The notes under the pieces: generated by a model | What the model saw: the letters and a program-made list of their open reading frames with translations, nothing else | Databases searched by the model: none | Told to the model about the DNA's origin: nothing | Translations under genes and position numbers: made by a program | Origin: Bacteroides sp. | GTDB taxonomy: Bacteria; Bacteroidota; Bacteroidia; Bacteroidales; Bacteroidaceae | Direction of reading: 5' to 3' | DNA: 35,013 nucleotides | Assembly (NCBI RefSeq): GCF_030151085.1 | Contig: NZ_JASLER010000075.1 | Span: 1-35,013, forward strand | Shown: positions 1 to 9,831 of the stretch, piece after piece | Layout: each line of letters starts with the position of its first letter | Position numbering within the stretch: position 1 is the stretch's first letter

Positions 1-1236
1 GTAGATTATACGCCGGGAGCGATGCGCAATGCTACCAAACAAGATTGGCGCGCCGTCTATTACTCACCTATGAGCATGGGAACACGCTGCCATCAATTGG
101 CGACATACATTGTACACGACTCGCCCTTCACCATGCTTTGCGATGCTCCTACCAATTACCTGAATGAACAGCAGTGTGTGGATTTTATCACTTCCATCCC
201 CGTTGAAACGGATTCTACCTTTATTGCTTCGGGTAAACTGGGAGAATACATCGTCAGTGTACGCAAGAAAGATATCAACTGGTACGTCGGCGGACTGACG
301 AACTGGAACGAACGGGATGTAGAACTCGACTTCTCCTTCCTGCCTGCCGGTGCACGTTACACAGCCACCCTTTTTGCCGATGGCATCAATGCCAACAAAC
401 AAGCAGAAGACTATCGGGTAGAGAAATTAACGATAGACAAGAATAGCCGCATGAAGCTACATTTAGCTTCGGGTGGCGGGTTTGCCATGAAACTGGAAGC
501 ATGTCCTGTGCGCGGAACGGTGACCGGTATTCCTTCAGGCAAGAATATTCCTTCTTTCTATAAGAAATACATCGAGACAGAGGGGCTTTACGTCACCTCT
601 TCCGAAAAGGTGAGCGATGAAGCCTTGTTGAAGGCTTGCGACATCATCAGCCTGATGCTGGCAAAACGTGCCGACGTGAAGGCGCACATGGTAAAGAAAG
701 GTTGCCACGTCATGATAATCGGCAAGGACGAAGCAACTTGCGATTTACCTGAGTTTGCCCATATCTGCAACTCTCCGGACAGCATTGCTTACTGGAACTG
801 GCGTGCACGTGGGTTCGGCGGTGCACCGGAGGATGAATTTTCCGCCAGTTGCGGAGAAGAGAACCTGCTTGCCCTCCCGCAAGATAAATACACGGGTGAG
901 AATATACTGATCCATGAGTTCGCCCACTTGATACACATGGTAGGGATCGTCGGGGTAGAATCTGACTTCAATGACCGCCTTGAAGCACTATGGAAAAGCG
1001 CCCGTGACAATGGTTTGTGGGCAAACACGTATGCCATCAGCAACAAGGAAGAGTATTTCGCCGAATGTGTACAGTCCTTCTTTAATTGCAACCGCTATGC
1101 CGAACCCAGCAACGGAGTTCATAACTCCATGAACCGACGCACCAAACTGAAGACATACGACCCGGATATGTACCGTTTGTTGCAGGAATATTTCTATGAG
1201 ATTGAGATACCAATTAATAATGAGATACACCAGTGA
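1..1236 (+). CDS. GH97 glycosidase C-terminal part fused to a gluzincin-like metallopeptidase domain (5' truncated)
   Basis: The frame is open from base 1, so the start lies outside the window. Residues 1 to about 165 (numbered from base 1) match the end of a GH97 alpha-glucosidase/alpha-galactosidase: DYTPGAM near the start, then SMGTRCHQLA, SPFTML and the C-terminal beta-sandwich ending near GGGFAMKLEA. GH97 proteins normally stop there. This one continues for about 240 residues into a domain with HEFAH at 305-309 and EEYFAE with Glu355. That is the HExxH plus downstream Glu zinc-binding layout of gluzincins, and the YFAE sequence resembles anthrax lethal factor-type peptidases. The join is in one uninterrupted frame. 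It is the first visible gene of an operon; GH43 starts 4 bases after its stop. The GH97 catalytic residues are upstream of the window, so sugar specificity and mechanism cannot be judged. Peptidase activity is inferred. Confidence 0.85.
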   Translation, partial: VDYTPGAMRNATKQDWRAVYYSPMSMGTRCHQLATYIVHDSPFTMLCDAPTNYLNEQQCVDFITSIPVETDSTFIASGKLGEYIVSVRKKDINWYVGGLTNWNERDVELDFSFLPAGARYTATLFADGINANKQAEDYRVEKLTIDKNSRMKLHLASGGGFAMKLEACPVRGTVTGIPSGKNIPSFYKKYIETEGLYVTSSEKVSDEALLKACDIISLMLAKRADVKAHMVKKGCHVMIIGKDEATCDLPEFAHICNSPDSIAYWNWRARGFGGAPEDEFSASCGEENLLALPQDKYTGENILIHEFAHLIHMVGIVGVESDFNDRLEALWKSARDNGLWANTYAISNKEEYFAECVQSFFNCNRYAEPSNGVHNSMNRRTKLKTYDPDMYRLLQEYFYEIEIPINNEIHQ

Positions 1237-1240
1237 TACT

Positions 1241-3643
1241 ATGAACAAGATTATTCTTCTAGTCGTTTCCCTCTTGATGGGAATATTATCAGCTTCTGCC
1301 CAGACACTCTTCAATACTACGGGTGCAGGCAACCCCATCATTCCCGGCTACTTTGCCGACCCCACTATCAAGAAATTCGGTGATACCTATTATATGTATG
1401 CTACCACCGACGGAAGTGGCGCCGGTTTCGGTCCTGCCCAAGTATGGACCAGCAAGGACTTCGTTAACTGGACTTTGATGCCGATGAACTGGCCGGATAG
1501 CCATTGGATATGGGCGCCCGACGTAGTGCAGCACACCGATGGCAAGTATTACTACTTCTATTGTCAGCCCTGCATTATCCATTGCGGTGTGAGTGAAACC
1601 CCGCGTGGTCCCTGGAAGAACATTCTTGGCGAGAGCGAAGCCGTTCTCGTCCCCGACCGCTTCGTCACTAATGCCATCACTCTCGATGGACAAACCTTTG
1701 TGGACGATGACGGTTCCGTCTACCTCTACTGGGGGACTTGGGGCATCTACAAAGGCTTCGGTTGCGGCGCCGGAAAGATGACTCCCGATATGAAAGGTTT
1801 CAGCGAAACCCGCCTCATCCCCAATACCGAAGCTACCGACTTCTTCGAAGCTCCCTTCGTGCTGAAGCGCAACGGAATATATTACTTCATGTACTCCTCC
1901 GGCTCTTGTCACGACCATACCTACCGGGTGCAATACGCCACTTCGGATAAGCCACTCGGCCCGTACAAATACGGAGGTTGTATATTGGAAACAAACACCG
2001 ACGGAACCGTCCATGGTCCCGGACATCACAGCATCTTGCAAGAGGGCAACGATTACTATATGGTATATCATCGCCACGACAACCCACACTCCAATCGTGG
2101 CTTTCATCGCCAACTCTGCATCGACCGCATGACATTCAACGCCGACGGAAGTATTCAGAAGATAACTCCTACTCACGACGGTGTAGGTGCATTAGCCCCT
2201 TCCGTAGTGAAATCTCCCAACCTTGCACTAGGTAAGAGTGTTCGTGCCTCTTCCTATTACGATGACAACTTCCTTCCCAACTATGCGGTAGATGATAACA
2301 ACGGTACCTTGTGGCGCCCCCGCAGCATGGGTCAGGAATGGATTGAAATAGACCTGGGACGCAACGAACAGATTCAAACCATCTGGACACAGTTCCAATA
2401 CGGCACTCAGTTTTATCAATACCTCATTGAAACATCCATCGATGGCAAGCATTGGAATATATTCTCCGACAAACGCAACAACCATCTGGCAGGCAGTCCG
2501 ATGGTAGACTTCGGAAAGACCAAAGCCCGCTTCGTACGCCTCACCTTTACGGGTGGACAAAAGAATGGTTTCGGCGGTGCTATCTGGAACATCAAAGTCT
2601 TCTCAGGCATCGAAGAATCGTCTCCCCAGCAATGGATGGGACTGACGGCTGCCGACTGGAACGGTCGTGAATGGCAAAACAATGAAGGAATGCTGGGCGG
2701 CTCTTTCATCTTGAAAGAAGGTACAGCCCGCACACAGCGCATAGATGGACGTGATGCACTGGTTCTTGAACCGGGAACAACACTTGAGTATCGCCATCCG
2801 TTGCTCTCTCCTTCCAAAGAACATACTATAAGTGGGTTAGTTTATAGGTCAGGCAAATGGCAAAGCTTTGAAGCGGAACAGGCTCTTTCAACGGGTATGA
2901 TTTCTCTTCAAAGCGGTGCCGAGCCTTTGATTATCACCAATCTGCGCTATTATAACTGGCAACAGGCACCTGCCGAAAAAGCATACGACACCACAACGGA
3001 CATTGTCCGCCTGCCCGCTGCCGAAAAGCAGAAACAGGGCTTGGTAGTAAGTATCACTGCCGATGACTTTGCAGCCGGAGATACCGTACAGTACTTCACC
3101 AATCACGGAATGAAAGGATATTTTGAGGCACAGAAAGCGCCGTCTATCATCCAAGAGATACAAGGAAAGAAAAGCTTCTCTTTCGATGGCAATCAAGTGT
3201 TCAGTTCCAGTTTCCCGTTGCCTGCTACTCTGCGAGATAATGCTCCTTATACCTTAGAAGCCTGGGTACTGAATGACTCCATAGCCCTGAACGAATGCGT
3301 AGCCGACTTCACCACTTCGCACGATGAATTGGAAAAGATCATGCTAGTCAACGGCACCGAACCTCGTTGCGGAGTTATCAATCACTACGGTTGGTACGAA
3401 GATGCCGGTTATAAAGAGATGAAGTCCCTCGAAGGCAAATGGCAGCATATCTACATCTGTTTCGACGGTCGAATGGAACAGGTATATATCAACGATCAAC
3501 TGATCAGCGAGAAGGATATCCAACTGCTGGTAAAACCATCACAGTATGTAACCATCGGACAAAATGCGGAACGCAACTGGCCCTTCACCGGCTACTTGCA
3601 CTCACTGAAACTATGGGACGAATATATTCCACTGAAAAAGTAA
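1241..3643 (+). CDS. Secreted modular GH43 glycosidase with CBM32-like and LamG-like domains
   Basis: This 800-residue protein is likely an exported arabinan- or xylan-type exo-hydrolase of GH43. The start at 1241 is chosen because it gives a clean signal peptide (residues 1-20, cleavage near SASA/Q); a longer in-frame start at 1196 would overlap the upstream gene. The five-bladed propeller spans about 30-320 with the expected acidic triad: Asp40 in YFADPT (base), Asp149 in LDGQTF (pKa modulator) and Glu203 in FFEAPFV (acid), plus the WAPD motif at 91-94. Residues about 335-470 form a discoidin/F5-8C (CBM32-like) module. About 640-800 is a LamG-like jelly roll. The stretch at about 475-635 matches nothing I recognise. 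It lies 4 bases after the GH97 fusion and 23 bases before GH127, so it is cotranscribed. The exact substrate cannot be told from sequence; its GH127 neighbour suggests an arabinose-containing glycan. Confidence 0.93.
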   Translation: MNKIILLVVSLLMGILSASAQTLFNTTGAGNPIIPGYFADPTIKKFGDTYYMYATTDGSGAGFGPAQVWTSKDFVNWTLMPMNWPDSHWIWAPDVVQHTDGKYYYFYCQPCIIHCGVSETPRGPWKNILGESEAVLVPDRFVTNAITLDGQTFVDDDGSVYLYWGTWGIYKGFGCGAGKMTPDMKGFSETRLIPNTEATDFFEAPFVLKRNGIYYFMYSSGSCHDHTYRVQYATSDKPLGPYKYGGCILETNTDGTVHGPGHHSILQEGNDYYMVYHRHDNPHSNRGFHRQLCIDRMTFNADGSIQKITPTHDGVGALAPSVVKSPNLALGKSVRASSYYDDNFLPNYAVDDNNGTLWRPRSMGQEWIEIDLGRNEQIQTIWTQFQYGTQFYQYLIETSIDGKHWNIFSDKRNNHLAGSPMVDFGKTKARFVRLTFTGGQKNGFGGAIWNIKVFSGIEESSPQQWMGLTAADWNGREWQNNEGMLGGSFILKEGTARTQRIDGRDALVLEPGTTLEYRHPLLSPSKEHTISGLVYRSGKWQSFEAEQALSTGMISLQSGAEPLIITNLRYYNWQQAPAEKAYDTTTDIVRLPAAEKQKQGLVVSITADDFAAGDTVQYFTNHGMKGYFEAQKAPSIIQEIQGKKSFSFDGNQVFSSSFPLPATLRDNAPYTLEAWVLNDSIALNECVADFTTSHDELEKIMLVNGTEPRCGVINHYGWYEDAGYKEMKSLEGKWQHIYICFDGRMEQVYINDQLISEKDIQLLVKPSQYVTIGQNAERNWPFTGYLHSLKLWDEYIPLKK

Positions 3644-3666
3644 AACCCTAAAATAACAAGAGAACC

Positions 3667-6072
3667 ATGAAGAAACTTTTAGTTACCTCCCTGCTCCTTG
3701 CCACAGCATTATGCAGCCAGGCGCAAGTTAAACAATCCTCGCACGGTTACCCCATTAATCCCGTGCCCTTCACTTCGGTAAAAGTTACCGATTCCTTCTG
3801 GGGACAACGCCTCAATGCGAGTCGTCAAGTAACCATCCCCCTTGCCTTCAGCAAATGCGAAGAAACAGGCAGATACCAGAACTTCGTCAATGCCGCCCAC
3901 CCCAGTGACACCATTCATGTAGGCGGACTAGCCTTTGACGATACCGATGTTTACAAAACCATCGAAGGTGCCAGCTATTTGCTACAAACCTACCCCGACA
4001 AGAAACTGGCAAAGTACATCGACAGCGTGCTCGTCATTGTAGCCGCTGCCCAGGAACCGGACGGTTATCTCTATACTAGCCGCACCATGAACCCCAAACA
4101 TCCGCACGAATGGGCAGGTAGCAAACGTTGGGAAAAAGTAGAAGACCTCAGTCATGAATTCTATAACCTCGGTCACATGGTGGAAGGCGCTATCGCCCAC
4201 TATCAGGCAACCGGGAAGAAAAACTTCCTCAATATTGCTATCCGTTATGCCGATTGTGTTTGCCGTGAAATCGGTACAGGCGAAGGACAGCAAATACGCG
4301 TACCGGGACATCAGATTGCCGAGATGGCTCTTGCCAAGCTTTACCTCGTAACCGGAGAGCAGAAGTATCTTGACCAAGCCAAGTTCTTCCTCGATCAACG
4401 CGGATATACCAGCCGTACAGATGAGTACAGCCAGGCACATAAGCCGGTAGTACAACAGGACGAAGCTGTGGGACACGCCGTTCGTGCCGCTTACATGTAT
4501 GCCGGTATGGCCGATGTAGCCGCCCTCACCGGCGATACAGCGTATATTCATGCCATCGACCGCATTTGGGATAATATTGTCGGCAAGAAGTACTACATCA
4601 CCGGCGGTATCGGAGCAACCGCTGCCGGCGAAGCCTTCGGCAAGAACTATGAACTGCCCAATATGTCGGCTTATTGCGAAACCTGCGCTGCTATCGGAAA
4701 TGTATATGTTAACTACCGTCTGTTCCTGCTTCACGGTGAATCGAAGTATTACGATGTGCTGGAACGTACTTTATATAATGGTTTGATATCCGGTGTATCG
4801 CTGGATGGTGGCGGCTTCTTCTATCCCAATCCGTTGGAGAGCATGGGACAACACCAACGTCAACCGTGGTTTGGTTGCGCTTGCTGCCCGTCCAATATCT
4901 GCCGTTTCATTCCGTCATTGCCGGGTTATATCTATGCAGTGAAGGATAAGGATGTATACGTCAACCTATTCATGTCCAATACTTCGGACTTGAAAGTGAA
5001 TGGCAAAGCTGTTTCTATCGAGCAGACTACAAAATATCCATGGAATGGAGACATCGCTATAGGTATCAAGAAGAATGCTGCCGGACAATTTACACTGAAA
5101 GTACGTATTCCGGGATGGGCACGCAATCAGGTAGTACCGAGTGATCTTTATGCGTACAGTGATGGTAAACGTTTGAATTACACCGTAAAAGTAAACGGAG
5201 AAACCGTACAAAGCGAGTTAAAAGACGGTTATTTCTGCATCGATCGCCGTTGGCAGAAGAACGACAAAGTAGAAGTACACTTCGACATGGAACCTCGCAC
5301 CGTACGTGCCAACAATAAAGTAGAAGCCGATCGCGGACGCATTGCCGTAGAACGTGGACCGATTGTGTACTGTGCAGAATGGCCTGACAACAACTTCGAC
5401 GTATTCAGCGTATTCATGAACCGCACTCCCAAGTTTGAAGTGGTAGAAACCCCCGACTTACTATACGGTATCAATCAACTGAAAACCAATGCACAGACTC
5501 TGGGTTATGACGACCAAGGTAATTTGACCACTACAAATGTAAAACTGACGCTGATCCCCTACTATGCTTGGGCACACCGTGGTTCCGGTGCCATGCTTGT
5601 ATGGTTACCGCAAGAGTTGAGCGCATCCCGCCCGACGATGCCCGCTACACTAGCCTCCGGAAGTAAAATAGACGCATCACATAAAGCAAGATCTATCTCA
5701 GCCATCAATGACCGCCTGGTGCCGAAAGATGAGAACGACCGCTCCATGCCTTACTATCATTGGTGGCCCAAACAAGGAACTACCGAATGGATTACCTACG
5801 AGTTCCCTACCGAAGCAATGGTTTCAAGCTCTACTGTATATTGGTTCGACGATGCTCCTTGGGGTGGTTGTCGTGTACCAAAAAGCTGGAAGATTTATTA
5901 TAAAGATGCACAAGGCCAGTGGCAACCCGTGACCGGAGCCGATAAATACGGCACCGAAAAGGGTATAGGTAATATGGTTAACTTCGATCCGGTGAAGACC
6001 AAGAGTGTCAAACTGGAGATAGTACAACCGGATAAGTTCTCATCAGGTTTGTTCGAATGGGAAGTACAATAA
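3667..6072 (+). CDS. Secreted GH127 (DUF1680) beta-L-arabinofuranosidase-type enzyme
   Basis: An 801-residue member of GH127, a family of retaining enzymes that use a zinc-bound cysteine thiolate as nucleophile. The signal peptide ends near SQAQ (residue 20). Key residues by comparison with HypBA1 are all present: Glu322 (acid/base) in AAGEAFG, Glu338 and Cys340 (zinc ligands) in YCETC, and the pair Cys406-Cys407 in GCACCPSNICR, where the first would be the nucleophile. An (alpha/alpha)6 barrel fills about 30-420, followed by beta domains. The C-terminal 130 residues (WITYEFP, VYWFDD, WKIYYKD) look like an extra discoidin-type carbohydrate-binding module. It follows GH43 by 23 bases. GH127 also contains enzymes acting on other sugars, so release of beta-L-arabinofuranose is the family's most common activity and not proven here. 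Confidence 0.94.
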   Translation: MKKLLVTSLLLATALCSQAQVKQSSHGYPINPVPFTSVKVTDSFWGQRLNASRQVTIPLAFSKCEETGRYQNFVNAAHPSDTIHVGGLAFDDTDVYKTIEGASYLLQTYPDKKLAKYIDSVLVIVAAAQEPDGYLYTSRTMNPKHPHEWAGSKRWEKVEDLSHEFYNLGHMVEGAIAHYQATGKKNFLNIAIRYADCVCREIGTGEGQQIRVPGHQIAEMALAKLYLVTGEQKYLDQAKFFLDQRGYTSRTDEYSQAHKPVVQQDEAVGHAVRAAYMYAGMADVAALTGDTAYIHAIDRIWDNIVGKKYYITGGIGATAAGEAFGKNYELPNMSAYCETCAAIGNVYVNYRLFLLHGESKYYDVLERTLYNGLISGVSLDGGGFFYPNPLESMGQHQRQPWFGCACCPSNICRFIPSLPGYIYAVKDKDVYVNLFMSNTSDLKVNGKAVSIEQTTKYPWNGDIAIGIKKNAAGQFTLKVRIPGWARNQVVPSDLYAYSDGKRLNYTVKVNGETVQSELKDGYFCIDRRWQKNDKVEVHFDMEPRTVRANNKVEADRGRIAVERGPIVYCAEWPDNNFDVFSVFMNRTPKFEVVETPDLLYGINQLKTNAQTLGYDDQGNLTTTNVKLTLIPYYAWAHRGSGAMLVWLPQELSASRPTMPATLASGSKIDASHKARSISAINDRLVPKDENDRSMPYYHWWPKQGTTEWITYEFPTEAMVSSSTVYWFDDAPWGGCRVPKSWKIYYKDAQGQWQPVTGADKYGTEKGIGNMVNFDPVKTKSVKLEIVQPDKFSSGLFEWEVQ

Positions 6073-6084
6073 GAAAACAGTAAT

Positions 6085-8334
6085 ATGAGAGTTAATAAAT
6101 TAGGTTTGTTTTTAATAGCCATGCTCCTCAACGGGGGCATGGCTATTGCTCAAGGTACGGTGGAAGATTACAACCGTGCCTACTCGTTGCGTGATAAGTT
6201 CAGTAGTAACAAAGTATTCTACTCTAATGTCAACCCTGAATGGATAGAAGGGACGCATCAGTTCTGGTACATTCGTAATGCACCCGAAGGACGCATCTAT
6301 GTGTCTGTGAATGCCGACAAGAAGGGAAGAAAAGAATTGTTCGACCACAAGCAACTGGCAAATACCCTTGCCAAAGCATCCGGAAAGGAAGTAAAGCCCG
6401 AAGCTATCAACTTGGAGCGACTGTATGTAAACAAGTCTCTTGATACGCTTCGCTTCAACTTCAACAACCAGAAATGGATGTACGCCGTGCGCAAGAATCA
6501 ACTGGTCAATGAAGGCACTCTGCCCGCCCCATCGAAACCACGTCACTGGATGGAGTGGAATGCCGAGAAATCTGCCGGACCGGTGACATCGCCCGACGGA
6601 AAGCACACGGCATTCATCAAGAATGATAATGTCTATGTGAAGGAAGTTGCCACCGGTAAAGAGAAGCAACTCAGCCTGGATGGTACATTGAGCAACTACT
6701 ACTCTTCGTACATCCGCTGGTCGCCCGATAGCAAGAAGGTGGCATGCTGCAAGATTCGTCCGGTAGAGAAGCGTTTTGTGTATTATGTAGAGTCTTCTCC
6801 TATTGATCAGCTTCAGCCTAAACTGCATAAGCAGGAGTACGCCAAGCCGGGAGACGAGCTTCCGTTTAAAGTGCCTTGCATCTACGAGGTAGAAACCGGC
6901 CGCGGCATCATCCCTTCAACCGACTTGTTTGCCCGGCAATATGAGATTTATGATCCGGAGTGGAGCAGTGATAGCCGTACGGTAACCTTCGAGTACAACC
7001 AACGCGGACATCAGGTATTCCGTGTACTGGAGCTTTCGGCTGAGACAGGCAAAGTGCGCCCGTTGATAGAAGAAACCAGCGATAAGTACGTCAACTATAC
7101 CCGCCACTTCCGCCACGACCTGAAAGACGGCAAACATATCATCTGGATGAGTGAGCGTGACAACTGGAATCATCTGTATATGTACGACCGCACCACTGCC
7201 CAACCCGTGCAACAGATTACGAAAGGCGAATGGTATGTACGTCAGATACTCCACGTAGATGAAGACAACCGTATCATCTATTTCTCGGCAAACGGCATGC
7301 AGCCCGACGAAGACCCTTATCTGATTCGTTACTATCGCATCGGTTTCGACGGTAAGAACCTTACCTGCCTCACTCCCGAAGAAGGTATGCACAAAGCCTG
7401 GTTCTCGGAAGACATGAATTATCTGGTAGATGTTTATTCGATGGTGAATAAGGCTCCCGTAGCAGTATTGCGCAGTGCTAAAGACGGCAAAGTAGTGATG
7501 CCGCTCGAAACAGCCGACATCAGTCGCCTGGAAGCCGAAGGTTGGAAAGCACCGGAGGTATTCACCGCCAAGGGCCGTGATGGGAAAACAGATATGTGGG
7601 GATTGATTGTACGTCCCACCAACTTCGACCCGAACAAGAAATATCCTGTGATCGAGTATATCTATCAAGGTCCCGGCGACCAGTATGTACCCAAAACTTT
7701 CATGTCCTACAATTGGTACATGACCTCTCTAGCCGAACTTGGCTTCATCGTTGTCATGGTAGATGGAATGGGTACCTCCTTCCGCTCACGTGCCTTTGAG
7801 AATGTATGTTACAAGAACCTGAAAGATGCAGGTCTACCTGACCATATCGCATGGATTAAAGCTGCTGCCCGGAAGTACACTTACATGGATATAGACCGTG
7901 TAGGCATCTACGGATGTTCAGCCGGTGGACAAGAATCTACGAATGCCGTATTACTGCATCCTGATTTCTACAAAGCCGCTTACTCAGCTTGTGGCTGTCA
8001 CGATAACCGTATGGACAAAATCTGGTGGAATGAACTTTGGATGGGTTACCCCGTAGACGAATCATACAAAGCATGTTCGAATGTAGAGAATGCCCATTTG
8101 TTAACCCGCCCGTTGATGCTTGTAGTAGGAGAAATGGATGATAATGTAGATCCGGCCTCAACCATGCAAGTAGTAAACGCATTAATTAAAGCAAACAAGG
8201 ATTTTGAACTCGTAGTAATACCCGGTGCACACCATACAATGGGAGAAGACTTCGGAGAACATAAGCGATATGATTTCTTTGTGCGTCATCTAATGGATAA
8301 AAATCCTCCTAAGTGGGAAGCACTTGCCAAATGA
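6085..8334 (+). CDS. Secreted S9B dipeptidyl-peptidase IV-like serine peptidase
   Basis: A 749-residue prolyl oligopeptidase-family enzyme with a signal peptide (about 1-22, ending MAIAQ), so probably periplasmic. An N-terminal propeller of the DPP IV type (about 30-490) contains WSPDSKKV and WSSDSRTV blade motifs. The alpha/beta-hydrolase domain follows with the nucleophile Ser612 in YGCSAGG, Asp685 in GEMDDNVDP, and a histidine, most likely His726 in GEHKRYDFF. It begins 12 bases after the GH127 stop and is the last gene of this operon, followed directly by a strong hairpin. S9 peptidases are found in many Bacteroides glycan loci. Here it could trim proline-rich peptides from glycoproteins, which would fit with the peptidase-like domain at the head of the operon, but that link is inference. 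Confidence 0.93.
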   Translation: MRVNKLGLFLIAMLLNGGMAIAQGTVEDYNRAYSLRDKFSSNKVFYSNVNPEWIEGTHQFWYIRNAPEGRIYVSVNADKKGRKELFDHKQLANTLAKASGKEVKPEAINLERLYVNKSLDTLRFNFNNQKWMYAVRKNQLVNEGTLPAPSKPRHWMEWNAEKSAGPVTSPDGKHTAFIKNDNVYVKEVATGKEKQLSLDGTLSNYYSSYIRWSPDSKKVACCKIRPVEKRFVYYVESSPIDQLQPKLHKQEYAKPGDELPFKVPCIYEVETGRGIIPSTDLFARQYEIYDPEWSSDSRTVTFEYNQRGHQVFRVLELSAETGKVRPLIEETSDKYVNYTRHFRHDLKDGKHIIWMSERDNWNHLYMYDRTTAQPVQQITKGEWYVRQILHVDEDNRIIYFSANGMQPDEDPYLIRYYRIGFDGKNLTCLTPEEGMHKAWFSEDMNYLVDVYSMVNKAPVAVLRSAKDGKVVMPLETADISRLEAEGWKAPEVFTAKGRDGKTDMWGLIVRPTNFDPNKKYPVIEYIYQGPGDQYVPKTFMSYNWYMTSLAELGFIVVMVDGMGTSFRSRAFENVCYKNLKDAGLPDHIAWIKAAARKYTYMDIDRVGIYGCSAGGQESTNAVLLHPDFYKAAYSACGCHDNRMDKIWWNELWMGYPVDESYKACSNVENAHLLTRPLMLVVGEMDDNVDPASTMQVVNALIKANKDFELVVIPGAHHTMGEDFGEHKRYDFFVRHLMDKNPPKWEALAK

Positions 8335-8340
8335 GGAATA

Positions 8341-8378
8341 AAAAATAAAGAATGAAGAAATCTTCATTCTTTATTTTT
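8341..8378. terminator. Perfect 18-bp hairpin between convergent operons
   Basis: Left arm aaaaataaagaatgaaga (8341-8358) and its exact reverse complement at 8361-8378 flank a 2-base centre. The arms begin with A-runs and end with T-runs, so on either strand the hairpin is followed by U-rich RNA. It lies 6 bases after the S9 peptidase stop and 4 bases before the histidine kinase stop, where a bidirectional terminator is expected. It is A+T-rich, so termination strength is uncertain. Confidence 0.85.
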
Positions 8379-8382
8379 ATAA

Positions 8383-9822
8383 TTATGCTTTCAGTTTCAG
8401 TATAAACCTACTTCCCTTTCCCAACTCACTCTCCACCGTCAGCGTACCGCCATGGGCTTCAACAAAATCTTTGGAAATAGAAAGTCCCAAGCCACTACCC
8501 TGTACTTTAGTGCCCGGCACACGGAAGTAACGATCAAAGATACTTTGATGGTAACGTGGATCGATACCTTTACCAAAGTCTTGTACAAAGAGTTCAATCA
8601 TATTGTCTTCTTGGCGAGCACCAATAACTACACGTCCGTTTTCTTTGGAATAGCGGATGGCATTGCTCAGCAAGTTAGTAAGCACCCATGCAATCTTTTC
8701 ACTATCCACAAAGAGTTTTGGTACTTTTTCTTCCGGATATTCCACTTCAATCTGAATATTGAACTTGTCGGCTTGTACCTGATTGGCTTTGATAGCGTAT
8801 TCAATGAGTTCGATAGGCTTGGTTATCTTAGGCATCATCTGAAGCTTGCCAGCCTCTACCTGAGTCATGTTCAGCAGTTCGCCGGTGATGCCTAATAAGC
8901 GGTCACTGTTCTCTTTAATACTCTTGGACAGTTGTTCCTGCTCGGCATTCAATTCACCGACGCGCTTATCCTCCAGTAATTGAAGACTCATAAGAATGGC
9001 AGAGATAGGAGTTTTCAGTTCATGGGAGATGGTAGAGATAAAGGTAGTTTTAGCACTATCCAACTCTTTAAACTCCGTGATATTCTTTAGTAGAATCACA
9101 TCCCCCAAATCACGAGGCTCATCCTCAGCTGCGTCAGTATTGACAATAGGAATATAGGATGCCTGAAAATAACTTTCCTTGTTATCGGCATAAATTTTCA
9201 AAGACTCCTGCTTCTCACCGGGATTCACTAATTCACGAATCAAGCGGCGAAGCAGATCATTCTTCAATGAAAGCTCTTCAGCAGAACGGCGGATTACATC
9301 TTCCCGCTTCAAGTTAAGTACAGTAAGAGCTTCACTGTTGATAAATAGTATTTCACGCTCAGGGTTCAAACCAATAATAGGTTCGTGAATACTATTGACG
9401 GTAGCTTCCAGGAATTTCTTGGCAGCAAGGATGTCGCTCAGTGTGCTGGCACGATATTCCGTCAATCGCTCCGCCATGCGGTTAAAGCTATCGGCTACTT
9501 CACGGAACTCCTCATTATTCTTCATATTAAGACGCTTCTCATAATTATGATTGGCTATTTCGAGGATACCGCGTTTCAATTCGTTTACGGGTTTCTCTAT
9601 GGAACGGGGAAGCCAGATTAACAAGATCAAACTGCAAAGAATGGAGATACCTCCCGTAATAGATACCCACACCAAAGCATTCTGCAATGCAGGTAAAGCA
9701 GCAGGACTGTCCGGCTCGGTAGCAGTCAGTACTTGAAGGTTGACTACTGAAAGAGCCACCAACAGAATAATCATTCCGGCCAATAAGCCAACACCGAGTA
9801 TTAATTTCGTACGTATATTCAT
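8383..9822 (-). CDS. Membrane histidine kinase (HAMP-PAS-HisKA-HATPase), the kinase half of a split KdpD
   Basis: A 479-residue sensor kinase. Two transmembrane helices (about 7-30 and 47-70) enclose only a short periplasmic loop. Then come a HAMP linker (about 70-122), a PAS-like domain (about 136-250), the HisKA dimer with phospho-acceptor His267 in SHELKTPI, and the ATP-binding domain with the N box NLLSNAIRYS, G1 box DFGKGI and G2 box GSGLGLS. It ends the kdp operon, 61 bases downstream of the truncated KdpD, which lacks kinase domains. I infer that the two together replace full-length KdpD, and that the partner regulator is the sigma-54-type protein at 17010-18353. The small sensor loop favours sensing through membrane, HAMP/PAS or the KdpD protein and not a large periplasmic domain. 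Confidence 0.9.
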   Translation of the reverse strand: MNIRTKLILGVGLLAGMIILLVALSVVNLQVLTATEPDSPAALPALQNALVWVSITGGISILCSLILLIWLPRSIEKPVNELKRGILEIANHNYEKRLNMKNNEEFREVADSFNRMAERLTEYRASTLSDILAAKKFLEATVNSIHEPIIGLNPEREILFINSEALTVLNLKREDVIRRSAEELSLKNDLLRRLIRELVNPGEKQESLKIYADNKESYFQASYIPIVNTDAAEDEPRDLGDVILLKNITEFKELDSAKTTFISTISHELKTPISAILMSLQLLEDKRVGELNAEQEQLSKSIKENSDRLLGITGELLNMTQVEAGKLQMMPKITKPIELIEYAIKANQVQADKFNIQIEVEYPEEKVPKLFVDSEKIAWVLTNLLSNAIRYSKENGRVVIGARQEDNMIELFVQDFGKGIDPRYHQSIFDRYFRVPGTKVQGSGLGLSISKDFVEAHGGTLTVESELGKGSRFILKLKA

Positions 9823-9831
9823 ATTAAAAGA

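Noticed and set aside
1289..2176. Long minus-strand reading frame of 295 codons inside the GH43 gene
   Set aside because: It lies wholly antisense to a well-supported GH43 domain with intact catalytic residues, and its translation shows no recognisable domain. It is a shadow of codon bias.
3982..4734. Antisense 250-codon reading frame in the GH127 gene (a similar one lies at 6916-7668 in the S9 gene)
   Set aside because: Both are opposite strongly conserved catalytic domains and lack any sign of their own start context or family.
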